From an uncultured Spirochaetales bacterium (lineage in GTDB: Bacteria > Spirochaetota > Spirochaetia > Sphaerochaetales > Sphaerochaetaceae): 64,000 nt of DNA. How positions within the stretch are numbered: the first letter of the stretch is position 1; every line of letters begins with the position of its first letter. The notes under the pieces are model-generated. The model was given only the letters and a program-made list of their open reading frames with translations, was not told where the DNA came from and ran no database searches. Shown one piece after another: positions 33,922-43,175 of this stretch. The DNA is taken from positions 1 to 64,000 of the forward strand of contig CASENB010000014.1 in NCBI GenBank assembly GCA_949289305.1, given 5' to 3'. A program made the translations under genes and the position numbers.

Positions 33922-33971
33922 ATTTCCTCCAGATCAAATTTAATAGAAATAGATTAAAGGAAGATGAAAAA

Positions 33972-35339
33972 TCACTTTATTTTCCAATGCCCATATCTAT
34001 CAGACCCAATTCTTTCAATGAGGCCATCGCTTTGCATTTCCTTAATATAAACAGCTAACATACTTCTTGATACTTTTGTTATTTTAACTAACTCCGAGTA
34101 AGTTACAGAAGGATTCTCTTTAATAGCTTCTATTATTTTATTCTTTTTTAACCGCCTTTTTTCTACAGTCCGATTTTCACTTCTACAGTCCGATTCCCCC
34201 TCTTCTACAGTCTGATTTCTTCCTCTACAATCCGATTTTTCCTCTTCTACAGTCCGATTTTCTAAATCTTCATATTTAGCAAAAGGAAATGAAACTTTTA
34301 TGAAATTAGGACCAAAAGTAAAAATATTCTTATCATAATACTTTAAAATTCTGTTTATTCCAGATCCCAATTGTTCTGTAAGATCTACATCTCGAAATAT
34401 TCTCATTAATTCTCTATTTCTTGGCTTACTGATTCCTGAGAAAAAATCATCAATACTTTGATCTTCTACTAATCCACCATGGCTAGTTAGGTCAATTCTA
34501 TCTGAAAATATCTCTACATAAGGCGTATATCCATATGTATACTGGTTATGGACTATCATATTGATTACAGCTTCTCTTAAGGCAATAGATTCTATTAACT
34601 TTTTCTCAATACGATTGGGATAGGTTATTTTTGACATTGTGACATTTTCTATTTTCAGTCTTTCCAAAATAGCATGAGTTGCTTTTATTAAACAACAATA
34701 ACCATACTCATCATTAGAAATCAGGTCTGTTTTATCTGTACCCCTGTATTTAGCTACCCTAAAAGACATACCGTTGCTGTCTGCCATTAAATAAGCTATG
34801 TAATTATATTTATCATCAGGGGTAAGAAATTCTAAATTTCTCTCCCAACTCCTGTTAAATGGAATATCTCGATCGCTGTAATATATTTGAAGATCTCTAA
34901 ATGTCAAATCTTGTCTAGGAGATAGAATTATGGATAAGTTTGGTCGCACCCTATTTTTATACATCGAATCAATCATTTCTTGATTCATCATCTGACAAGT
35001 TGAGCCAACACGAATATAACAACCTTTAGGGGTTCTACCATATCTCGTGATATAGTAGGGGCGCTCAGAACCTGCAGAAACAATTATCCGCACATAATAT
35101 TTTGGCCCTTCTTTTTCCAATACGATATCAAAAAGGCCTAAAATATTAGGAGAAATATTATTTTTCAGCCGATCAACAATTTGTCTTTGGACAAGATCAG
35201 GATCTGCAATGCCATATATGGTTTTATTGTCGTTCACACCTATATGAACTTCGCCCCCTGAAGTATTTAAAAAGGCAACAACCTCCTTCTCTAGCGTATC
35301 GGTTACTTCTCTTTTATATTCAATTCTACCATCTTCCAT
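33972..35339 (-). CDS. AlbA_2/ATP-binding regulator with internal 14-aa repeats
   Basis: A 455-aa protein of the AlbA_2 DNA-binding / COG2865 regulator family. The N-terminal AlbA_2 domain (about 1-120) has IEYKREVT, FLNTSGGEVHIGVND and YIRVGSTCQMM. The middle carries an ATPase-like HATPase_c_4 region with REAVINMIVHNQYTYG, and the C-terminus a winged helix (~395-455). Between them is NRTVEEEKSDCRGR repeated as NQTVEEGESDCRSE and partly again, encoded by a 20/22-nt DNA repeat. No Shine-Dalgarno; TATTAT lies 8 nt before the ATG. Targets are unknown. Confidence 0.8.
   Translation of the reverse strand: MEDGRIEYKREVTDTLEKEVVAFLNTSGGEVHIGVNDNKTIYGIADPDLVQRQIVDRLKNNISPNILGLFDIVLEKEGPKYYVRIIVSAGSERPYYITRYGRTPKGCYIRVGSTCQMMNQEMIDSMYKNRVRPNLSIILSPRQDLTFRDLQIYYSDRDIPFNRSWERNLEFLTPDDKYNYIAYLMADSNGMSFRVAKYRGTDKTDLISNDEYGYCCLIKATHAILERLKIENVTMSKITYPNRIEKKLIESIALREAVINMIVHNQYTYGYTPYVEIFSDRIDLTSHGGLVEDQSIDDFFSGISKPRNRELMRIFRDVDLTEQLGSGINRILKYYDKNIFTFGPNFIKVSFPFAKYEDLENRTVEEEKSDCRGRNQTVEEGESDCRSENRTVEKRRLKKNKIIEAIKENPSVTYSELVKITKVSRSMLAVYIKEMQSDGLIERIGSDRYGHWKIK
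34162..34259 (-). repeat. Minisatellite of five 14-nt cores inside a coding region
   Basis: TCTACAGTCCGATT (plus strand) recurs at 34162, 34182, 34204, 34224 (one or two changes) and 34246, at alternating spacings of 20 and 22 nt. In the coding direction the core AATCGGACTGTAGA is read as N-R-T-V-E in one copy and, shifted one base, as K-S-D-C-R in the next, giving a 14-aa protein repeat. Confidence 0.85.
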
Positions 35340-35375
35340 ACTTAACTATAATAGCAGAAAAAGATAACAGTTGCC

Positions 35376-36230
35376 TCATTTCTCTACTTTTCCAAAGAAC
35401 TCCTTTATCTTATCTAACATCTCAAGAGTATCATTTCTTCCAAGATCGTAGATTGCCTGAACCTTAGCCTCATCTTTTTCAACCCTCTTCACATGGAGAT
35501 CAACGCTTGGTGCTAATATCAGAACCTTTTTATCATTCTTAAGTTTATCTAGTAGATCTAACGTGCTGTTATAAACACGGCTCCTCTCTTCCATCGTCTT
35601 AAGTAGGTTCGGATAATTTCTCAATGCAATCTTCGTATAAAGCGGAAGCTTTTTCTCCTCTTTCCTATATCCCCAAGGACGGGTAAGAATAACAAGATTC
35701 TTATCATAGCCAAGACTCATAAAATACTTGATTGGAATTGAGTCCGACACGCTGCCGTCAAAAAGCGTAAGACCATCAATTTTAACTGCTTTTGAAACAA
35801 TCGGCATTGATGATGAGGCCCTCATCCACTCCACATCAGTGTTAAAAGAAGTTGGAAACTCATGATAGATGCTCTTTCCTGTGTTTGCATCGGTTACTAC
35901 GCAATAAAGCTTTATAGGATTATTAAAAAACGTTTCATAGTCAAATGGATCAAGCCTTTCAGGAATCTCATGATAGCAGAAATCTGAGCCGAATATGTCT
36001 CCTGTCTTCAACAGGACTTTTACACCTGAAAACTTCGGATGATTCAGATACTTTATATTGTACCTGATAGCTCTGCCAGCTTGGTTAGACTTATAATTGC
36101 ATCCGAAAGTCACTCCTGCAGAGACCCCGATATACCCATCAACCGTTATATTATTTTCAAGCAGGACATCGAGGGCTCCTGCAGTATAGAGCCCTCTCAT
36201 CGCACCCCCTTCAAGCACCATGCCGTTCAT
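35376..36230 (-). CDS. Patatin-like phospholipase, YjjU type
   Basis: A 284-aa cytoplasmic lipid hydrolase, with no signal peptide. The oxyanion loop is LEGGAMRGLYTAG at residues 6-18, the nucleophile is in GVSAGVTFG (residues ~38-46), and the Asp is in LFDGSVSDSIP. This resembles the YjjU group rather than the barrel-fused patatin at 20866-23049. The ATG comes 3 nt after the stop codon of the M16 peptidase, so the two are coupled. Confidence 0.85.
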   Translation of the reverse strand: MNGMVLEGGAMRGLYTAGALDVLLENNITVDGYIGVSAGVTFGCNYKSNQAGRAIRYNIKYLNHPKFSGVKVLLKTGDIFGSDFCYHEIPERLDPFDYETFFNNPIKLYCVVTDANTGKSIYHEFPTSFNTDVEWMRASSSMPIVSKAVKIDGLTLFDGSVSDSIPIKYFMSLGYDKNLVILTRPWGYRKEEKKLPLYTKIALRNYPNLLKTMEERSRVYNSTLDLLDKLKNDKKVLILAPSVDLHVKRVEKDEAKVQAIYDLGRNDTLEMLDKIKEFFGKVEK

Positions 36231-36233
36231 AAT

Positions 36234-39080
36234 TTATATAGGAAGGTAGAAGATCTCATAGCCCTTCTCCCTTAATCCTTTCTCCTCCTTAGTGTCTGTT
36301 ATTATAGAAGATGATGCTGCGTCAAGCAAAGAAAGAGTCTTCTTTTTTGAGTTCTGAACATCATCGAGAGACAGTTTTGCAACGCCATCCCTGAGCTCTT
36401 TTCTATAATCATCGCTTACTTTAAAAAGCCTTCGTCTTAAATAAACCAAAGCCTTTTGAGATGGACTTTGAGGTTTGAAATCCAGACTCTTTATGTTTAT
36501 CTTAGCATCTTCAAGCTTTTTCTCATCAAGAGCTTCTTCTGTCACAGAAAGGCTGAAGTCATCTTGAGAAATAAGGCCTCTCGGATCTCTGTAAGTATAG
36601 AAGAAGAGCCTGCGTTCAAGATTATCAAGCATGGCCCCCGTTCCGTATGCCCCGCCCTTTGCTCTTATCAAAGACCAGAGGCTGTCCGTTGATATGATAG
36701 AAAGAAGCATTCTAGAAGATAGCATCTCATTGAAACTTAAAGAGGATGTATCGGCGCTCTTTGCACTATAGCTTACAGGAGTGCTTAAAAGGAATGCACT
36801 CTTTTTAGGGAAAGAGACGTCAATATCTGCTGCACTTTCTTTAAAAGAGGACGAAGGAAACTTAGTAAGAAAACTTTCAGCCTCTTTTCTCATAAGATCT
36901 TCATTCTCTTTATCTTGAAATGTCTGAACTTTAATCCTTTCGCGGTTTAAGAGTTTTTTCTTAATGTTGACAATATTCTCACATTCGGCTTTAACATCTT
37001 TCCTCTTATCTTCAATCGTATACCAGTAAGAAAGCCCAGAAAGTTTCTCTCCTATATAAAGAGAGGTGCTTAATGGTGCGGAAGATGAGCTTATCGCATA
37101 AGTGTGTCCAGACTGAATTACCCCTGACTTATAGTCCGTAGAAATATCTGTTAAAGCGTTTTTAACTTCAACCTCGTCTACTAAGCCGTCGTTTAATAAG
37201 GCTGTAAACTCATTTAGCGCATCGTTTATAGTCTCTTTTAAACTTCTGACCCTCATCATGAAATAGATCTTCACATTTCCATCTAAACACATTCCGCTTT
37301 CTATGTAGAACGCATAGCCGCCTGAAGTGTATCTGATATCCGTCTGAACGCTTTGCATATCCTTTTCCTTTGTGGAGCACATCGTTAAAAGGCGCGAATA
37401 CACATTAAGGCTTTCAAGCTCTTCCAAATTAAAATCAGATACGTCAAAAGCCGCATCGAGATAGACGATCCCATTTGAAAAAGAAGAGACGCTTACAATC
37501 TTATCATCATAAGAGCCTGGATTGCTCTCAAACTTAACATCCTCAAGATCATTAAGTCTTAAACGTCTGAAATTCTTATATGCCTCATATCCATCTTCTT
37601 TTAATGAGAACGAAATGTAAGCATCATCCTCGATTTTAGGATGCTTTTTCATCTCATCATGAAGAATCTTATCCATTTCCGCCTTTATCTCCCGCTCTTT
37701 ATCATCAGAGGCAAGAACAACAGATAAAAGACGATGCTTATTATTTACAAAATTCTTCTCAATATATTCTTCAAAGTATCTAGGATTTTCCTCGCATCTT
37801 CTTCGAACTTCCGCCATATCGCGTTCTGGAAAGAGAGCAGAAAGAATATCTTTCGAGTATGCGAAAGCCTTATCGATTCTAAACAGGGCTTTCATCCCCT
37901 GAGGATTTCCTCCGCTAATTTCCCTTAAATTGAATTCGTTACGCCTAAGAGCCGCCTCCTTCTCCCTTTCGCTAAAACCGTCTTTAGCAATCTTCTCAAT
38001 TGCAGAAAGAAGATAGTCTTTCGCGTTATTTACGTCCTCTTTTCTAACCCCTGCCATACCGCATGCAAAAGCATATGCGCTATAGTCCCAAATCATACCG
38101 GATTCAGTCGAGATGTCTTCTGAGTACGGACACTCTACTATCGCCTTATATAGAGGACAGCCAGGAGAACCTAGAAGAAGATCGGTAAGCACTTGAAGCG
38201 TCGCACCTTCAACCCCGTCAGAACTGTCATTTAAAAGCCAAGAAAAGAGTACGCTCGCCTTCTTCTCTCCCCCTGACTCGGAAGATGAGCTCGTTGCAAA
38301 AGCCTCTCTAGGCTCGCTCCATCTTTCAGGAAGAACAACTTTCCCAACCGTCTCTTCATACCCCTTATCATTCAGATATTCATCGTCTATGTAATTTAAA
38401 AGCGGCGCCTTATCTATAGAACCGTAAATAAGCAGGCACATATTTGACGGCACATAGTATTTTTTATACGTTTCTACGTATTCCTCATAGCTAAGACGTG
38501 CAATATCCTTCGGATTTCCTCCGCTTTCGTTCTCGTACTGGCAGCCGGAAAATAGTCCGTGACTTGAAAGCGAAGAGAGAACGCTCTCATGCTGGCTTGT
38601 AGCGCCTTGCATCTCAGAGAATACGACACCGTCGAAATGAGGCTCTCCTTCATAAGATACCCTGATTCCTTCCTGCATGAATGTCTCTTTTCTTAAAAGC
38701 GGAGCAAAAACTGCATCGCTATAGACGTTAAAGATGTTTTCAAAATCTTTAACAACGGCACTGGAGGCTAGATAGTAAGTCCTATCTGCGCCTGTCATCG
38801 CGTTCATAAACGTAGGACAGCCCGAACTCATCTGAACTGTAAACGCATCTTTTACAGGGTATTTCTTGCTTCCGCTAAGCACAGTATGCTCAATTATATG
38901 AAATACGCCGCTTGAATTCTCACAAGGGGTATAAACAATATAGCTGAAAAAATTCTCTTTATCCTTATTGTCAATCGTAACAGCTTTAAAGCCCGTCTTC
39001 TCATGTATGTAAAGCTTTGCATGCCCATCATATGAGGGACAGTCTGTCTCGTCTATTAATTTAAAACCTCTTAAATCCAT
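36234..39080 (-). CDS. M16C-family zinc metallopeptidase (presequence protease-like)
   Basis: A 948-aa peptidase of the insulinase superfamily. The inverted zinc motif is HIIEH at residues ~50-54 in GVFHIIEHTVLSGS, with the downstream glutamate region EGIRVSYEGE. Four M16 half-domains cover the chain, as in PreP/CymP. No signal peptide, so it should degrade peptides in the cytosol. I start at ATG 39080 (MDLRGFKLID), as TATTTT ends 6 nt before it and no Shine-Dalgarno is present; the frame extends to 39098. It is divergent from nfo across 63 bp. Confidence 0.88.
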   Translation of the reverse strand: MDLRGFKLIDETDCPSYDGHAKLYIHEKTGFKAVTIDNKDKENFFSYIVYTPCENSSGVFHIIEHTVLSGSKKYPVKDAFTVQMSSGCPTFMNAMTGADRTYYLASSAVVKDFENIFNVYSDAVFAPLLRKETFMQEGIRVSYEGEPHFDGVVFSEMQGATSQHESVLSSLSSHGLFSGCQYENESGGNPKDIARLSYEEYVETYKKYYVPSNMCLLIYGSIDKAPLLNYIDDEYLNDKGYEETVGKVVLPERWSEPREAFATSSSSESGGEKKASVLFSWLLNDSSDGVEGATLQVLTDLLLGSPGCPLYKAIVECPYSEDISTESGMIWDYSAYAFACGMAGVRKEDVNNAKDYLLSAIEKIAKDGFSEREKEAALRRNEFNLREISGGNPQGMKALFRIDKAFAYSKDILSALFPERDMAEVRRRCEENPRYFEEYIEKNFVNNKHRLLSVVLASDDKEREIKAEMDKILHDEMKKHPKIEDDAYISFSLKEDGYEAYKNFRRLRLNDLEDVKFESNPGSYDDKIVSVSSFSNGIVYLDAAFDVSDFNLEELESLNVYSRLLTMCSTKEKDMQSVQTDIRYTSGGYAFYIESGMCLDGNVKIYFMMRVRSLKETINDALNEFTALLNDGLVDEVEVKNALTDISTDYKSGVIQSGHTYAISSSSAPLSTSLYIGEKLSGLSYWYTIEDKRKDVKAECENIVNIKKKLLNRERIKVQTFQDKENEDLMRKEAESFLTKFPSSSFKESAADIDVSFPKKSAFLLSTPVSYSAKSADTSSLSFNEMLSSRMLLSIISTDSLWSLIRAKGGAYGTGAMLDNLERRLFFYTYRDPRGLISQDDFSLSVTEEALDEKKLEDAKINIKSLDFKPQSPSQKALVYLRRRLFKVSDDYRKELRDGVAKLSLDDVQNSKKKTLSLLDAASSSIITDTKEEKGLREKGYEIFYLPI

Positions 39081-39086
39081 AAAAGA

Positions 39087-39115
39087 AAAATAGCCCAATG
39101 CAATATCTTTGACAA
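39087..39115 (-). promoter_or_regulatory. M16 peptidase promoter (leaderless start predicted)
   Basis: Minus strand: TTGTCA (39110-39115), 17 bp, TATTTT (39087-39092), 6 nt, ATG 39080. Its -35 hexamer overlaps the nfo -35 hexamer by five base pairs on the opposite strand. Confidence 0.7.
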
Positions 39116-39137
39116 TAGACTAATAATTTCATAGTCT
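39109..39137 (+). promoter_or_regulatory. nfo promoter (leaderless start predicted)
   Basis: Consensus TTGACA (39109-39114), 17 bp, TAGTCT (39132-39137), 6 nt, ATG 39144. No ribosome-binding site lies between. Confidence 0.72.
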
Positions 39138-39143
39138 TTACTC

Positions 39144-39980
39144 ATGATTTACGTAGGACCACATGTTTCAATAGCAAAAGACATTTCCCTTGCCCCTGTG
39201 AGGGCAAAAGAACTAGGATCGACCGCATTCGGACTTTTTTTGAAAAATCAGAAAGTATGGAACGCTCCGCCTCTTAAAGAAGAGAGCATAAAGAGTTTTA
39301 AAGAGAACATAATAAAGCTAGGCTTCAAAAAAGAGATGATTCTTCCTCACGCAGGGTATTTGATCAACATGGCAAGCCCTAATGAAGAGAACAGGTCAAA
39401 ATCATTCGCACTTTTAAGCGATGAGATAAAAAGAGCTCTAGAGTTAGGACTTGAAAAGATAAACATACACCCGGGTGCATTCATAGAAGGAGAAAGGGAT
39501 GATGGGATAAAAAGATGCGCATCAATGCTGGACGAAGCATTAAAAAACATTGATGGATTTTACATTGCCCTTGAAAACACAGCGGGAAGCGGAACGAACT
39601 TAGGATCAACGTTTGAAGAGCTTTCAAAGATAATAGATTGCTCAAAAGAGAAAGACAAGATTGCAATCACGCTGGACACGTGCCACTTGTATGCAGCTGG
39701 ATACGACATTAAAAACGAACCGGGAAAAGTTCTTGATGAAGCTGTAAAAGCATTCGGAGAAGATAAAATCAAAGGGTTCCATATAAATGACAGCAAAGCG
39801 CTTTTGAACTCTAAAAAAGACAGGCATCACAGCCTTGGAAAAGGTGAAATAGGGCTTGAAGCTATTAAGGAAGTCGTAAGACACAGAGCTGCAAAAGATA
39901 AGCCATTAGTCCTTGAAACAATCGATGAAGATCTCTGGAAGGATGAAATAAGAACGCTTCATGACGCAGAATTTAATTAG
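39144..39980 (+). CDS. nfo: Endonuclease IV
   Basis: A 278-aa three-zinc AP endonuclease of base-excision repair. Conserved: YVGPHVSIAKDI at the start, LPHAGYLINMASP, INIHPGAF, IALENTAGSG, TLDTCHLYAAGYDI, GFHINDSK, DRHHSLGKGEIG and LETIDED, supplying the His/Asp/Glu ligands. It is a single gene facing away from the M16 peptidase gene and overlapping the next convergent stop codon (TTAG). Confidence 0.94.
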   Translation: MIYVGPHVSIAKDISLAPVRAKELGSTAFGLFLKNQKVWNAPPLKEESIKSFKENIIKLGFKKEMILPHAGYLINMASPNEENRSKSFALLSDEIKRALELGLEKINIHPGAFIEGERDDGIKRCASMLDEALKNIDGFYIALENTAGSGTNLGSTFEELSKIIDCSKEKDKIAITLDTCHLYAAGYDIKNEPGKVLDEAVKAFGEDKIKGFHINDSKALLNSKKDRHHSLGKGEIGLEAIKEVVRHRAAKDKPLVLETIDEDLWKDEIRTLHDAEFN

Positions 39981-41362
39981 AAGAATATCATGGAGGCAGA
40001 AGCTAGTATGCTGCCGCATAGCGTACAAGCTTCTGCTACGGCCTCATCATAAGTGCTCGCTCCAGCGGTCGCTTCTTGGTAATCGTTAGAAAAAAGCTGC
40101 CCCCCTGTTGCCGTATCGTATCCGTTTACGGTACTCTCCACATAGACGAGAAATTCTTCATCCCCTTTTTCAACGACATCGGCAACCCCTACTCTGATTA
40201 TTATCAAAGTTGGCTTACTGCCGCCATTTGCCTTATAAGAGGCTAGTATCTCATCATCGTCATCACCAATGCCTTCTTCAGCTCGTATGAGATATCCTGA
40301 ATCTTCTAGTTCGGCATTAAAAGCTTCCAGAGCATTAACACTTTCCATTATTGCACCGTGAATATCGTATTCGCTGATCAATATGTCAACATCTCTTAAT
40401 GCTCCTCTTGTTTCCATGTAAGAAAAAGAAGCCGTTTTAGATTCCAATAAGGCCTCGAATTCATCCAATAGCCCAGGCTCTGCGATCTCGCTTATCCTGT
40501 CCAATACGCTTCTGTCAAAACCAAGAGAAATGGTCAGATCTCCATTTTGAAGAATATAGTTGTTAGTATTATGGAAATAATACCTTCCGCTTTCAGCAGT
40601 GTTAAATTCTATTGTTTCGTAACTTATTCTCTTATCATTGTTTCTTATCGCATAAGTTCCTTTTAAATCAGCATAATAGACAAGAGGATACAACAATCCT
40701 CTTTTTCTTCTTAAGGTTATCTCTCCATCTATGGATCCCTTCTCCTGCTTATATCTTATCTCAAGGGGTTCAAGATAATATGTAGAAAGTTCTAAAATCT
40801 CATTAGCGCTATGTCCTTGAGTTTCAATATTATTCTCTAAAGAGAGTAAGAGCGCATTTAAAGTTGAGTTCAAGGCATCTACGTCCCTGTTTTGCATATA
40901 GTAGTTTCTTGCCTCCTCTAGCAGCTCAGTTATGCTCTGCTCAACCTCTTCTTCTCTTCTTGTTTCAGGAGACTGCATCGAATCAAAGAGATCTGCGCTG
41001 ATATCTATCATTACATAACAAGAATAACGCCCGCTGGCATAGCTTCTCGTATATGTGTTCGTAATTCTTCCATCAAGTTCCCTGATTTCGCCGCTCGTAC
41101 CAAGTTCTCTAAAGTAAAGCGCATATGCATCAAGACCTAAATCATCCCCCATTTCCAGCAGTGAGTTTTCGAGAGCGTTCAGCCTTGCTTCTTCCTCGCT
41201 TGCGCCGCTGCCCTCGTTTATATATGCGATACGGCCGCTTCTGACTCGTGGATTTGAAACCCAATATGGAAGTTCTTCATTTTCAGAGAACGATAGATTA
41301 TTAAAGCTCTGGCAAGAAGAAAGAAGTAAAACAAATAGGAAGAATATAAATATTTTTTTCAA
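39977..41362 (-). CDS. Envelope lipoprotein with LPP20-like domain
   Basis: About 461 aa. The N-terminus KKIFIFFLFVLLLSSCQS is a lipoprotein signal with lipobox LLSSC. Next comes a region like LPP20/DUF4384-type proteins (PYWVSNPRV, EARLNALENSLLEM, YARSYAS-like TRSYASGRYSCYVMIDI). The rest is unrecognised; the end has ATAGASTYDEAVAEAC. A TTG start at 41362, inside the previous stop (TTGA) and with TTGGAG upstream, is preferred over the longer frame. It is last of four consecutive envelope genes. Confidence 0.65.
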   Translation of the reverse strand: MKKIFIFFLFVLLLSSCQSFNNLSFSENEELPYWVSNPRVRSGRIAYINEGSGASEEEARLNALENSLLEMGDDLGLDAYALYFRELGTSGEIRELDGRITNTYTRSYASGRYSCYVMIDISADLFDSMQSPETRREEEVEQSITELLEEARNYYMQNRDVDALNSTLNALLLSLENNIETQGHSANEILELSTYYLEPLEIRYKQEKGSIDGEITLRRKRGLLYPLVYYADLKGTYAIRNNDKRISYETIEFNTAESGRYYFHNTNNYILQNGDLTISLGFDRSVLDRISEIAEPGLLDEFEALLESKTASFSYMETRGALRDVDILISEYDIHGAIMESVNALEAFNAELEDSGYLIRAEEGIGDDDDEILASYKANGGSKPTLIIIRVGVADVVEKGDEEFLVYVESTVNGYDTATGGQLFSNDYQEATAGASTYDEAVAEACTLCGSILASASMIFF

Positions 41363-42264
41363 AATAAGACTCCAAATGAAAGCATTAACGCGCTGTGATT
41401 TATTGTACTTGTTTCCCACGCTATGCGCCATAACCATCTTGAAGAAATGTGATGTTCATATCCTACGGAAAAACCGGAGGCTACTGAAAAGCCGTCGTCA
41501 TAACCTAAATAAAGCATTGCAGATGCAAAGACAGCTCCTTCCTCTATCAAAGTAAAGCGGGTGTTAAAAAGCCTTTCTAAAGGGAAACGGACATCAAAGC
41601 CAATGCCGCCGTAATAGCTTATTGCGCCATCGTATGATACGTAGAAAGACAGTACGGGGTTAAAATAGGCAAAAAGAGGAAGATAAGAAAAATCTAATGC
41701 GAAAGAGAAGTTTGAAAAAGAAAAATTGCTAAGCGCTCTTAATGAGAGCGAGAATTCAGGACCGTCTCTTAACTCAAGTCCTGCAACCAGATCTTTCTGA
41801 TAGATAGGAGAATAAAGAACGGCCGTCTCCGTCCTATCCACAACCTCTAAAAGCGCCCGTCTTCGGTTGTTTCCATCATAAGCTTCAACAAGATCCCCTT
41901 TTTTTATATCGTCATGACTTGCAATTATATCATCAGTAACATAAAAAAGCGTGCTTCCATCCAAGAATAAAAGAGGTTCAATGCTAAGTGCGTTATTAAT
42001 GAATTCTCCGAGCTCCTCATAACTAGCTGCGCTTATCTTTCTCTCATTGTTTTCAATATCGAAAACAATTAGGATTCTCTCATCGCTCTTTGTAAATTCT
42101 TTAACTTCGATCTCCGCGTCTTTTCTCCCTGATATTGCAGCTATGAAATAATCAGTTAAGAGAACCTTGTCGTTTTCATCCACAGGACAGCTGAAAGAGA
42201 CAGAAGAAAAAGCAGAAAAGATTGCAAAAAGAAGAAAGACGGATGAGAGAAGAACCTTTTTCAT
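41359..42264 (-). CDS. Exported protein, probable outer-membrane protein
   Basis: A 301-aa protein I cannot assign to a family. Residues 1-22 are a signal peptide (VLLSSVFLLFAIFSAFSSV). The first half (~25-165) is mixed alpha/beta, perhaps a periplasmic domain. The second half is aromatic-rich amphipathic strands (FSFALDFSYLPLFAYF, VLSFYVSYDGAISYYGGIGF) ending in MLSFGVLF with a terminal Phe, typical of beta-barrels. A TAGAAT box lies 7 nt before the ATG and there is no Shine-Dalgarno. It is coupled to the lipoprotein gene that follows. Confidence 0.65.
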   Translation of the reverse strand: MKKVLLSSVFLLFAIFSAFSSVSFSCPVDENDKVLLTDYFIAAISGRKDAEIEVKEFTKSDERILIVFDIENNERKISAASYEELGEFINNALSIEPLLFLDGSTLFYVTDDIIASHDDIKKGDLVEAYDGNNRRRALLEVVDRTETAVLYSPIYQKDLVAGLELRDGPEFSLSLRALSNFSFSNFSFALDFSYLPLFAYFNPVLSFYVSYDGAISYYGGIGFDVRFPLERLFNTRFTLIEEGAVFASAMLYLGYDDGFSVASGFSVGYEHHISSRWLWRIAWETSTINHSALMLSFGVLF

Positions 42265-42271
42265 GAAAAAA

Positions 42272-42277
42272 ATTCTA
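42272..42277 (-). promoter_or_regulatory. -10-like box for the 41359-42264 gene
   Basis: Minus-strand TAGAAT ends 7 nt before ATG 42264. The -35 position reads TTTTAA. A leaderless start is possible. Confidence 0.4.
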
Positions 42278-42324
42278 CCTATGATTAAAGAAAATTAAAA
42301 GGGGAAACGATCTTCCCCTATAAA

Positions 42325-43164
42325 TCATTTCTGGTAAGCCTTCAAAAGCGGCTTGACATCATCGATAATCCCATAGATTCCAAATACAGCGATGATTAAT
42401 GCTGCAGTCACAGGAGATCTTCCCATTGCCGTGTTTGTAGCAATTATTCCGCTTGCAATCGCCCATGCCGCCGCAGGCTCGCTAGATATCTCCTTACACC
42501 ACTCTTCAAAAGTGACAGAGGATGTTCCTATCCTTGCATACTCGATTATCGACATAAGCGTTGCGGCAAGTACGCCAGCAGCGATCGCAACGGCGCTTGC
42601 GGCACTGACTTTCCCCCAGAACACCATATTAGGAACGCATGCATAAACAATTGCAGCGGTTAAAAGTACGGCCGCCTTTACTACGAGCTTTCTAAGTTCT
42701 GAGTAAAACGCCTTTTTTTGAGCGCTGCTCATTGCCCTGACTTCATCCTCGACTCCCTCGTAAAGACGTTTTTCAAGCTCGTCAATTTCTGCTCTGACGC
42801 CCTCAAGCTCGCTTTCAGGAGCAAGGTTAGAGGCTGCATTTAATACCTCGTCAACACTCCCATAGTCATCGGCATAAAGAGTAAATTTCAAATACTCCCT
42901 TCCTCCCTCTTCTGCCAAAGTTCTTGAAGCAACGTCTTCTGCTGTAAATCCTTTTTCGTACTCTGCGCTAAAGCCTGGCAGGTCTTCTTCCGTCATTGCC
43001 CGTGCCACATCCTCAAGGTATACTTCAATAAGCCTTGAAGACCTTGTTAGAAGCATTCTGTCGCTAAGCGCCTCAGGACCAGAGAGGTTCATTGAACATG
43101 AGCAGATAGCTGCTATCAGAATCAGTGCTATTGCCTTGTTAGAAAAAGAAATAACTTTTTTCAT
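42325..43164 (-). CDS. Lipoprotein of unknown function with hydrophobic segments
   Basis: A 279-aa protein. The signal IALILIAAICSCSM has a Cys suited to lipidation. An acidic helical region (~40-165) is followed by three hydrophobic stretches (LVVKAAVLLTAAIVYACVPN, ASAVAIAAGVLAATLMSII, and PVTAALIIAVFGIYGII). Membrane segments in a lipoprotein are unusual. I see no known family. AGGAGGAAAG precedes the ATG, 11 nt after the neighbouring OMP gene, so the two share a transcript. Confidence 0.6.
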   Translation of the reverse strand: MKKVISFSNKAIALILIAAICSCSMNLSGPEALSDRMLLTRSSRLIEVYLEDVARAMTEEDLPGFSAEYEKGFTAEDVASRTLAEEGGREYLKFTLYADDYGSVDEVLNAASNLAPESELEGVRAEIDELEKRLYEGVEDEVRAMSSAQKKAFYSELRKLVVKAAVLLTAAIVYACVPNMVFWGKVSAASAVAIAAGVLAATLMSIIEYARIGTSSVTFEEWCKEISSEPAAAWAIASGIIATNTAMGRSPVTAALIIAVFGIYGIIDDVKPLLKAYQK

Positions 43165-43175
43165 ACGCTTTCCTC

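Noticed and set aside
34162..34259. Repeat cluster considered as a CRISPR array
   Set aside because: Units are only 14 nt, spacers 6-8 nt and not unique, and the whole block is in frame within a gene.
33972..36230. AlbA-type regulator plus patatin as an anti-phage system
   Set aside because: The patatin is coupled to the M16 peptidase rather than to the regulator, and no nucleotide cyclase, sensor or effector partner is present.
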